Assembly (NCBI RefSeq): GCF_002723915.1
Contig: NZ_BEWL01000012.1
Coordinates: 28,597-92,596 of the forward strand
From: Gluconobacter albidus
GTDB taxonomy: Bacteria > Pseudomonadota > Alphaproteobacteria > Acetobacterales > Acetobacteraceae
Direction: 5' to 3'
DNA length: 64,000 nt
The notes under the pieces were generated by a model that was not told the DNA's origin, did no database searches, and worked only from the letters and a program-made list of their open reading frames with translations. Made by a program: the position numbers and the translations under genes. This document shows positions 7,932-16,200 of this stretch, in pieces; positions within the stretch are counted from its first letter, which is position 1; each line of letters starts with the position of its first letter.

Positions 7932-9194
7932 ATGGATACAATCAGCCTCCTCGCTCTGCTTCTGACTCTCTCGGCGGGGTTCAGCATTCTCAATCACCAC
8001 ACGTTTCGCCTTCCTGTGACGATCGGTGTGCTGGTCTTCTCATTACTGGCTTCCCTGCTGGTCATGATCCTGAATCCATTAATGCCGTCCTATGACCTTC
8101 AGGCTCTCCCGCGATCTGTTCTCGGAGCGATTAATCTTCCCACTGCCCTTCTGAATGGTGCGCTGTCCCTGCTTCTGTTTGCCGGGGCCACGCAGGTGGA
8201 TGTCCGACATCTGCGCGCAAAGCTTGCCTCCGTGGCTGCTCTCTCTGTTCTGGGAACCGTTTTGGCTGTTGCCTTTCTGGCAATCGCGGCATGGTACGTT
8301 TTCCCTCTGTTAGGTCATACCATTCCTTTTACGTGGTGCATCGTCCTTGGCGCCATCCTCGCACCGACTGACCCCGTCTCGGTGGTCGGTATGCTGAAGC
8401 GTCTCGGATTGCCAGGACCGATTCAGGCCGTTTTCGCAGGGGAGAGTCTGTTTAATGACGGCGTGGGAGTGGTGATTTTTGGCGTCACGATAGGACTGGC
8501 AACCGGGGATAGTCAGGGAGTAACCGCCTCCGAGATTGCTCTCAGCTTTTGTCGTGAGGCGATTGGTGGGGGTCTACTAGGCGCACTGACCGGATGGATC
8601 GCACTCCGTGTGCTTAAGGGGCAGCGGGATCAGCATATCGATCTGTTGACGTCACTGGCTCTTGCGACCGGAACCTTTAGTATTGCAAACCAGTTTGGCA
8701 TGTCGGGTGCGATTGCTGTCGTGGTGGCGGGACTGTGCTTCGGAACAAGCTATAGCCGTTCCGTTTTCGATGAGGCATCCCGCAAGGAACTCGACGTCGC
8801 ATGGACACTTATTGATGAAGTGCTGAACGTCCTGCTGTTCATGCTGATTGGATTTGAAATCCTAGAAATCAAACCGCATGTGTTTACGATCTTGGCAACC
8901 CTTGCCGTGATTCCGCTGTCCGTTGCCGTGCGGGCATTGAGCGTGCTGTTTTCAACGCTTCCGATTCACCTTAGGCAATGGGAGCGAGGCCGTGTTCTTG
9001 GTATCCTGACCTGGGGAGGTCTGCGTGGCGGCATCTCGGTTTCGCTGGCGCTTGGATTGCCGCCCGGAAACTTGCGCGAACTGCTGCTGCCGGTTTGCTA
9101 CGGCGTAGTCGTGTTTACGATCATTGTGCAGGGACTAACCATGGAGCGGGTTGCCCGAAAACTCTATCCGTCCTCTACGCTTGGGCCGCAATAA
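7932..9194 (+). CDS. CPA1-type Na+/H+ antiporter carried in the prophage
   Basis: This 420-residue inner-membrane protein has about 12 hydrophobic segments. Signature sites are LAPTDPVSVVGMLKRLG and GESLFNDGVGVVIF, the TD and ND pairs at the ion site of NhaP/NhaK-type cation:proton antiporters. GGLRGGISVSLALG near residue 350 is also conserved. It would exchange Na+ or K+ for protons. It reads against the surrounding late genes, its GC content is lower, and its termini are complete, so it looks like acquired cargo. An in-frame ATG at 7845 would add 29 poorly hydrophobic residues; 7932 matches the usual N-terminus better. Confidence 0.88.
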   Translation: MDTISLLALLLTLSAGFSILNHHTFRLPVTIGVLVFSLLASLLVMILNPLMPSYDLQALPRSVLGAINLPTALLNGALSLLLFAGATQVDVRHLRAKLASVAALSVLGTVLAVAFLAIAAWYVFPLLGHTIPFTWCIVLGAILAPTDPVSVVGMLKRLGLPGPIQAVFAGESLFNDGVGVVIFGVTIGLATGDSQGVTASEIALSFCREAIGGGLLGALTGWIALRVLKGQRDQHIDLLTSLALATGTFSIANQFGMSGAIAVVVAGLCFGTSYSRSVFDEASRKELDVAWTLIDEVLNVLLFMLIGFEILEIKPHVFTILATLAVIPLSVAVRALSVLFSTLPIHLRQWERGRVLGILTWGGLRGGISVSLALGLPPGNLRELLLPVCYGVVVFTIIVQGLTMERVARKLYPSSTLGPQ

Positions 9195-9304
9195 TACTGC
9201 TCTGATTATCCGAAAAGCAGATCCTGCAGGAGGAAAGTCAGCGCAGCTTTATCATGTTTTTCAACAGATAGCGGCCCTTCCGTCCCCCCCCCCCATACCT
9301 GACC
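9195..9304. repeat. Convergent gap with an 11-C homopolymer
   Basis: The gap lies between the convergent antiporter and coiled-coil genes. It holds an uninterrupted run of eleven C (9284-9294) and no clear terminator. Runs of this length slip during replication and sequencing; being intergenic it is unlikely to switch a reading frame. Confidence 0.7.
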
Positions 9305-9649
9305 TCACTTCCCGATCGAGACAACCAGATGAACGACCCCCGATCCAAGGATTGAGGTTAGCAGGGTGATGGCGGCCGTGACCACGGCCCGCGCGCCGAA
9401 CAGACGGTCGAGCTTGCCGTTGATCTGGCGGTTGCTGCTCTCCATTGATTTCGCCAGCGCCTCAATCTCACTGCGCAGGGAAGCGATTTCCTGACGCATC
9501 TCGGCCCGCAGATCGGACTGGCTGTTTCCGACGCTGGAGAGCTGGGTTTCCAGCGTCAGGCAGCGGTCTTCAAGAACGCGGATCCGCTCTTCGGCAGACA
9601 GAGCAGCGGGCAGGCTTGCGACCATGGTGGTCGTCTGGGAGTCAGGCAT
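9305..9649 (-). CDS. Coiled-coil protein with C-terminal membrane anchor, XhlA/holin-like, 114 aa
   Basis: Residues about 20-85 form a long heptad-type coiled coil (RIRVLEDRCLTLETQL, SLRSEIEALAKSMES), followed by one transmembrane segment at about 88-110 (VTAAITLLTSILGSGVVHLV). This layout is that of XhlA-type lysis helpers, which sit at the inner membrane facing the cytoplasm. It lies upstream of the endolysin in the transcription order, interrupted only by the antiporter cargo. It is preceded by a hairpin-U7-AUG module. Holin function is inferred from architecture and context. Confidence 0.65.
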   Translation of the reverse strand: MPDSQTTTMVASLPAALSAEERIRVLEDRCLTLETQLSSVGNSQSDLRAEMRQEIASLRSEIEALAKSMESSNRQINGKLDRLFGARAVVTAAITLLTSILGSGVVHLVVSIGK

Positions 9650-9658
9650 CGTTTTTCC

Positions 9659-9684
9659 ATAAAAAAAGCCACCCTGAAGGCGGC
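9659..9684 (-). terminator. Hairpin-U7-AUG module before the XhlA-like gene
   Basis: On the minus strand GCCGCC-UUCAG-GGUGGC (one G-U pair) is followed by seven U (9667-9661) and AUG (9660-9658). The gene's own ATG is at 9649, with GGAAAAA between. The stem, loop start and U7AUG junction resemble the modules near 7785, 20410 and 28505. Confidence 0.75.
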
Positions 9685-9717
9685 AGACAGAAGAATGCGG
9701 AGCGGCAGGGCGGCTGG

Positions 9718-10800
9718 TTACTTCGGCCCCTTGGCGATGTAGGTGATGTCCGTCGTCCCGCCATTGTTGATGTGCAGAGAGAAGCCATTCTTGTCCGGCG
9801 CATAGGCGTGACAGTTCACGTCCCCATCCCCGAAATTCTGGGCCATGACCCTCGGCGTATCGGAAAACGGGACGGCGAAAGTCACGCGACCACCGGCGGA
9901 CACGCCTGTCGCGACGTCCATGACGATTTTCTGCCCCGGATCCGTGGGCAGATCTTCCGTGAAGGCGAAACCGTGCCCGTTCCAGTTGATGGACTGCTGG
10001 CTGACACTGAGCACAGGCGAAGTCCCGGAGTAGAGAACGAAATTCCCGTCGCCCTGAAACTGGGCTCGCATGGTGCCGTAATTGACAGTCAGACGGGTGG
10101 CCGTCCCATCGGTGATGTCCAGCTTGTTGCCGTTCGCATTATTCGCCGCTGTCAGGGCGGAGTTCGCAGTCCCCTGCGCAGAATTGGCGGACGACATCGC
10201 CGTGTTGACCTGAACCGTGGTCGCATAGTTTTTTCCGACCCAGGACTGGAAGGCAATATTCCCGAAATCCGTCTGGTCGACGCCGAGGCCCACACCTGAC
10301 CCGTCCGTGCGCAAGCCGACATAGACCTGATTGCCCCCGAAATTGGCAAAGCCCCATCCCTGTTTGACGAACTGGTTCTTCGCATCCACGGCCCTGACAG
10401 CCTGACTGCTGCCCCAGTCCGACACCTGCGGGACCAGTAGTTCCGAAAGAACGGTCAGAGATTTGAGGCTCACGGCCCCGTCTTCATCCAGCAGGACCAG
10501 AAACTCGGCCGGGATTTCGTTATAGACCTGCACGCCTCCGGAGAAGCGGAGGAGGTCCGTGGTGTTCTGCGTGTTGCCGATCACCCGGCTGCGGGCCAGC
10601 GTGCAGGGATTGCCGATCGTGAGCGTGCCCACGCCCCATTCCGCCTGCGTCCCGTCATCCGCGAAATAGAAGATCCGGCCCCCGCCCGGAAACGCCTGGG
10701 AGAACGCCCTGCGATCGGCAACCGCACCGTTCAGCACGAAGTCCCCGACACCCGGACTGCTGGCGGTCTCCAGAACAAAATTGGCCAGCATGGTCATCAC
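9718..10800 (-). CDS. Minor tail / receptor-binding fibre protein, 360 aa
   Basis: The N-terminal part (residues 1-110) contains NTTDLLRFSGGVQVYNEIPA, a segment typical of virion-anchoring domains in siphophage distal fibres. The middle has a short collagen- or linker-like stretch with ASNSAQGTANSALTAANNA, and the end is beta-rich. Its ATG overlaps the preceding stop (ATGA). It probably sits at the tail tip next to the hub protein. Receptor specificity cannot be read from the sequence. Confidence 0.65.
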   Translation of the reverse strand: MMTMLANFVLETASSPGVGDFVLNGAVADRRAFSQAFPGGGRIFYFADDGTQAEWGVGTLTIGNPCTLARSRVIGNTQNTTDLLRFSGGVQVYNEIPAEFLVLLDEDGAVSLKSLTVLSELLVPQVSDWGSSQAVRAVDAKNQFVKQGWGFANFGGNQVYVGLRTDGSGVGLGVDQTDFGNIAFQSWVGKNYATTVQVNTAMSSANSAQGTANSALTAANNANGNKLDITDGTATRLTVNYGTMRAQFQGDGNFVLYSGTSPVLSVSQQSINWNGHGFAFTEDLPTDPGQKIVMDVATGVSAGGRVTFAVPFSDTPRVMAQNFGDGDVNCHAYAPDKNGFSLHINNGGTTDITYIAKGPK

Positions 10801-11552
10801 AGTCGCTCCGTCTGGGTGAAGGTCCAGCTCCGCCGATCGGCGGGGCCGTAAGGATTGCCGATGTCGCCGCCGCTCAGACGCCCGAAGATCGCTTCCTCCT
10901 GGGAGGCCGCCCCCGGATCCGGAAGGAAGAGAATATTCTCCCCGACCGCCGCGACCCGCTGGATCTCCCGCAAGGTTGCGGTCTCGGCCGCGCCATAGGA
11001 CTGATGCGCGATCGAGGCCTTTCGCTGGATCCAGCGCATCTGCGGAAATTCCGCGCCAGACAGTGCCGTCACCTCATCGACGCCGAGATTGAAGCCCGAG
11101 CTGCTGTCGGTGGAGAAGTTGCGGACCGGCTGCCAGAGCGGCCCGACATAGGCGAGCGGGATTGAGAGATACCCGTCCGGATTGCCCGGATCCGCGATCG
11201 TGATCGCCACGACGTCACATTGCAGCTCGGCCGGCAGAACGCAGACCGCCTGACCCGCCACGATCGCCATAGGCTGGGTCGCATCATGCAGGACGTTGCC
11301 GGCGCTGCTGACGACGATCCGCCAGCTGGCCTGCGCCGTCAGGTTGGTGCGATGCACCGAGACGACCCGCACGCCGCCGCGCTGCGACAGCGCCACCGTC
11401 AGGGTCGCTGTCGTGACGTCTGCCCGCCAGGCATAGGCCGGATTGCCCTGCGGGGAGGTCAGGTTCGTGACAGGCAGCGTTGCGGCGGCGCTGTCGGCCG
11501 ACAGGACAGCGGAGAGCACGGCGTTCTGATAGCCAAGTCCACAGTTTTCCAT
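10797..11552 (-). CDS. Tail tip/baseplate protein, 251 aa
   Basis: No strong motif is visible. The protein is beta-rich, with a C-terminal LSGGDIGNPYGPADRRSW region and no signal peptide or membrane segment. Its place between the large hub-like protein and the fibre, with four-base overlaps or very short gaps to both, makes a distal tail component the likely role. It could correspond to a minor tail protein of the Mu-like or lambdoid siphophage type; the family is not identified. Confidence 0.55.
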   Translation of the reverse strand: MENCGLGYQNAVLSAVLSADSAAATLPVTNLTSPQGNPAYAWRADVTTATLTVALSQRGGVRVVSVHRTNLTAQASWRIVVSSAGNVLHDATQPMAIVAGQAVCVLPAELQCDVVAITIADPGNPDGYLSIPLAYVGPLWQPVRNFSTDSSSGFNLGVDEVTALSGAEFPQMRWIQRKASIAHQSYGAAETATLREIQRVAAVGENILFLPDPGAASQEEAIFGRLSGGDIGNPYGPADRRSWTFTQTERL

Positions 11553-11558
11553 GAAGTC

Positions 11559-13235
11559 TCACATAATATCTGGCCCGAAATCACCGCCGTCCACGTCTTG
11601 CGGGACGGTCCACAGGGTCAGGATCTGAAGGGTTGCCGTCGCATCGCCGCCCCGGACATGCTCCGCGACAACCACGCCCAGGCACGGATTGGCCAGCTCC
11701 GGGACGGGAGCCTGAATCGTAATCGTGTCACCGAGATCGACCTGCCAGCTCAGTTCCACCGGTATGGTGACAGCCCACAGCGTGCGATAGAGGCCCCACA
11801 GACGGCCGTGGGAATCCGCCACGGTCTGGGCATCCTCCGGGAACGCCAGGGCCGTGACGACCGGGGTCGGATCGCTCGGGAGCCGCCAGCGCATCCGTAA
11901 GCTCGCATCGGACCAGACGGCATTGCGATCAGCCATGGCGATCAGGGCCTGCCGGTCGGCCGGGGCCTGCGGGTGCAGACCCGATCCAGCCGTCTGGACC
12001 GTGAAATTGTGCTGCCACCCCATACGCCAGCGCCATGTCGGCGGACTGAGGGAGGCATCCAGAGACACGGACTGGATGTCGGTGATGACAGTCGCATCCA
12101 GCGTCAGGGTCGAGGCGGTCAGGTCATCGACCGCTTCCAGCAGAACAGGCCGCAGCGTGCCCGAGCGCGTTGGCACGATCGAGAGCGCCAGCCCCGAGAG
12201 CAGCGTCCGGACGACGTCCTGTCCCGTGACGGTTTCTGTTCCATCCCAGAACCACCCCGCCCGCCAGGGGGCAAGCGGGCTCTGCGCTGGCCACTGGACG
12301 TCGATGTAGGATTCCGGAAGAACGAAGTCCTCCAGGAGCATCGTGCGCAGGATGTCCAGGACGTTCTGCGGCGCGGCTCCGGAGGGGAACGACCCGACCG
12401 CGTCCACGGTGATGCCATAGACAGGACGTGTTCCCAGCCGGATCCATGTGCCGGTGCCTCCTCTCTGGATCTGGTAGGTTCCAGGAGCAGGGGACTGGGC
12501 ATAGAGATCCGCGACCAGCCCGCCGAAGGCGATGCCACCCGCAAAGCCGCCCTCATAGAGCGCGGAGATCTCGGCCGGCGCATCACTGACCTGATAGACG
12601 TAATTGACCGCATCAATCAGGACAGGCGTGATGTTACACGCCGTCCCCCGCAGGGTCGGCATGACGCGGCCGGAGACGTTGGCATCCCCGTCCAGACGGC
12701 CCGTGCCCCCATAGATCCGGCCCGCCATGGTGACATCGAGCCAGGACAGCGCCCCGAGCAGGGGCACGGTCAGCGTGCGCCGTCCGGGCTGCCAGAGCGT
12801 GCCCAGACCCGCAAAGACCGGCTGGAGATCCGCGCGCTTCGGATCCTGCCAGATCCCCCGGTCCCGGTCGAAAATCTTACGCCCGCTCAGGATCCGGATG
12901 GGCAGATGGTCATTCGTGCGGCTGGCGACGAGCGCGTCGAGGGAGCCATCATTGATCAGCGTGACCGATCCGAATGACGACGTGCCCCCGAGCGCGTCCG
13001 AGGTCAGGGAAATGCCGCGGTCCAGATCAAACGCCTGGGTGACGATCGGGACATAGGGAACATGGTTTTCATCGACGTACCCCATATCGGAGAAGCGCAG
13101 GGTCTCGATCGTCTCCAGAGACCCCGCACTCCGCCGCAGCGTTCCGCGTGGCCGGCTGCCATGGGCCGGAAGGCCATCGACCTGGACAGCCAGGGTATCG
13201 ACCAGGTCGATCTCGACTGCCCGGATCACTGTCAT
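11559..13235 (-). CDS. Tail hub / central tip-like protein, 558 aa
   Basis: A large beta-rich protein coded directly behind the tape measure gene in transcription order, where siphophages place distal tail and hub proteins. Segments such as FDLDRGISLTSDALGGTSSF (about residues 68-87) and the late part (GDTITIQAPVPELANPC) suggest repeated beta domains. No cleavage or enzyme motif is evident. Only two bases separate it from the tape measure stop. Confidence 0.6.
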   Translation of the reverse strand: MTVIRAVEIDLVDTLAVQVDGLPAHGSRPRGTLRRSAGSLETIETLRFSDMGYVDENHVPYVPIVTQAFDLDRGISLTSDALGGTSSFGSVTLINDGSLDALVASRTNDHLPIRILSGRKIFDRDRGIWQDPKRADLQPVFAGLGTLWQPGRRTLTVPLLGALSWLDVTMAGRIYGGTGRLDGDANVSGRVMPTLRGTACNITPVLIDAVNYVYQVSDAPAEISALYEGGFAGGIAFGGLVADLYAQSPAPGTYQIQRGGTGTWIRLGTRPVYGITVDAVGSFPSGAAPQNVLDILRTMLLEDFVLPESYIDVQWPAQSPLAPWRAGWFWDGTETVTGQDVVRTLLSGLALSIVPTRSGTLRPVLLEAVDDLTASTLTLDATVITDIQSVSLDASLSPPTWRWRMGWQHNFTVQTAGSGLHPQAPADRQALIAMADRNAVWSDASLRMRWRLPSDPTPVVTALAFPEDAQTVADSHGRLWGLYRTLWAVTIPVELSWQVDLGDTITIQAPVPELANPCLGVVVAEHVRGGDATATLQILTLWTVPQDVDGGDFGPDIM

Positions 13236-13236
13236 G

Positions 13237-16200
13237 TCATGCTGCCTTTCCGGTGGTGGATTTCATGCTCTGCATGCGGGTCTCACTCAGCTGCTTGGTG
13301 GCCAGATCGACCAGCTGCGCCAGCGTCGTGTTGAGCGTGTCGGTGGACGTCTTCAGCGCCTCTTTCATGACGGAGGCCGTCAGATCGTCCGTACCGATGC
13401 TCCCCAGGCTCTGGAGTGCCTGCATGACGCGGGCATAGTCCTGGGCATAGGCCGTGCCTGACCCGTTGAAGGTCTTGCTCTGGGCCAGCAGGGTCTGCAT
13501 GTCGCCCTGCATGGCCTGAAGCGCCGTGAAGCTCCCGCCCTGGGCTGCCGTCAGATCGGTCGTGAAGTTGTCATTCGCGACCTTGTACTGATCGGCGGCC
13601 GACAGCGGAGAGGCATCCGACGTGGCCAGACCCGCGCCATAGGTCTCCAGGCTGGACATGACGCTTTCAGCGCTTTGCAGCGCCTGGTCATTGTACTGCT
13701 GCTGGATCTTCAGGCGCTCGGCCGAGAGGGTTTTCTCCAGGTCGGCCGACTGGCTGATATATTCCTGCTGGGACGTGTAGGCGTCCCCGAGGAAGTTCTT
13801 CCAGTTGTCCGCCAGCTGCTGGCGCTGCTGGTCCGCACTGACATCGAAGTTCGTCAGCGCGGCCCCTTCATCATCGCCCGTGGCCGTCTGGTACCGCGCC
13901 TGAACCGACAGATCGCTCTGTCGCAGCGTGTCCAGCTGGGAGGCAAAGCCCTGGTCGTAAAGCGACTGGTACTTCGCATTCAGCTGGGTACCGTCCAGCC
14001 CGTACTGACTGGCCTGCGAGGCGGCTGCCTCATAGGTCTGTTTCAGCGCGGCCATCTGATCCACCCAGGACTGCTGTCCCGAGACCGTGGCCTTGAGCAG
14101 CCCCGGCATCGTCGTGTCGACGAAGGTCGTGATGGTGGAGATCTGGGTCTGGAGATCCGACGTCGACAGCGATTTGCCATCGAGCGCCGTGTCCAAAGCC
14201 GTTTTCAGATCCCCGCTGGCTTTCGTGAAACTGCCGACCGTGACCGTACCGTCCGAATTGAACTTCGAAACGGCAACGCCCAGCTGGTCGACCGTGTCGG
14301 CCATGGTCTTCAGGTTGGCGATCGCCGTTGCATAATCCGAGACGGATGTTGCATCGCTCGGCAGCCCCTGTTGCAGGGCCTGCTGGAATGTGGCGTCCGA
14401 CGTGCTGTAGGTCGCCTGTTTCAGCAGATCCGTCAGCGAGACGGACTGGAGGGACTTGTCCTTGTTGTTCTTGTCATCCCGGACCGTGCCCAGCAGCCCG
14501 CCATTGCCGCCGCCAATCGTGACCCCGTCCGTGGACAGGACCTTGTTGAACGACGCGATGTCGGATTTGAGCTGCTCCGTGATCTGATCGGTCTGGGCCT
14601 GGTTCCAGGTCTTGCCAAGCGACAGCGAGCCTCCCGTCGTCATGACCTGGTCGATCGTGTACGGGTTTTTCTTGTGCCCGAAGAGACCACCCATAAGCCC
14701 GCCCAGACCGCCGCCGATCAGACCGCCCAGCATGGTGCCGATGACTGGAATGAACGATCCGGCCGCAGCACCTGCCGCCGCTCCGACGCCGCTTCCGATC
14801 ATGCCGTTGGTCTTTGTCCCACCGCCGATGCCGGACAAAGCCGAGCCGAGCCCGAAACCCCCGCCGATCCCGCCAAGGAGGTTGCCCACCGTGGCCGTGC
14901 CGAACAGGTTGGTCTTGAGGCCGGAGGACAGCCAGGACGTGGAGCCGCCAGAGCTGCCTGTTACCGTCAGGGGATTCCATCCCCAGCCACCAGAGTCCTG
15001 GCTGATCGCGGTCGCTCCCGCACTCATCGAAGACGAAGAGCTGCCCGACAGAATGGACGAGACATCGCCCAGGGTCGTGCGGCTCTTGCCGTCGATCGCG
15101 TTCAGCAGCGGGTTGATCAGGGCCAGCTTGGCGATCACGGAGATCAGCTGGCTTTCCACGCCCTGCATGGCCGACTTGAACGTCACCCCGCCATTCGAGG
15201 CGTTGACCAGGGCCTGCGTGAAGCTGCTCGACAGCGTGTCGGCTGCCGAAGAGATATCGCTGGTCAGTTCGTTCAGCGTGTCCTGCTGCTTCTGGTAAGC
15301 GTTCGTAGCCGTCTGGATCGCCGCGACGTTCTCCAGATCGGTCTGTGAGGCCTTGGATGTCAGGCCTCTGCCGCTTTCAAGAAGCGCGTTGCGTTCTTTG
15401 AGAACGGCCATCTGCACGGAAACAGCGTCGGAGTTCTGTCCGATCGCATCCGTCTCTGCCTTGATGTAGCTGAGATCTAGGCTCTGGCCATAAAGTTTTC
15501 CAGCGGTCGAAAGGTCCCCCTGAACCTCGGCCGCCCGTCTCATGGCATCAGTTTTTTCCTGTATCTGTCGTGTCTGCTCCTTCTCCTTGGGGAGAGACGT
15601 ATCCTGAACGTTCTCATAGGCTTCCACGGAGCGCAGATAATCGTCCAGGCTGCCCTTGCTGGCATCATATCCTTTGAGCACATTCTCCTGAGCCGCCGTC
15701 TTACGGTTCATGGCCTCGATGCCGCTGTTGAACTCGCCTGTCAGGATCTGCTGTTCGTTTGATTCCGCCTTCAGGAGCTGCGCTGCCGTGGCATGGGCGT
15801 AACCCAGCTTGCGGGCGGCTTCTTCGGTCTGCTGGTCGACCTGAACCATGGCTTTCTGCGCCGCCGTGCCAGCCCAGGCCGCATCCGTCGCCTGCTGCTG
15901 CTGATGTGCCAGCTCCTGCATCGGATCGCGCAGATCGTTCAGCGCGGCCTTATGCGTCATCAGGCGATCGGTCAGAGCCTGCGTTTTTGCATCATAGTCA
16001 GCGTCGGTGATGACGCCTGCCTGACGCTGCTTGTCCAGTTCTGCCTGCGCATCAGTCATCTGCTTGATGGCGTTGACTTGATCCGACCTCTTGGAAGTCG
16101 TCGAGCTGTCCGGGGTCTTCAGGGCATCGTCGATCTTGCCCTGCATGGCCGCGAGGGTCGTCGCACCATAGGTTTTCCCGCCCGTGACCTGCTGGGCATA

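Noticed and set aside
13675..15348. Long plus-strand frame opposite the tape measure gene
   Set aside because: Arg/Leu-rich mirror of a coding strand with strong coiled-coil and transglycosylase features on the minus strand.
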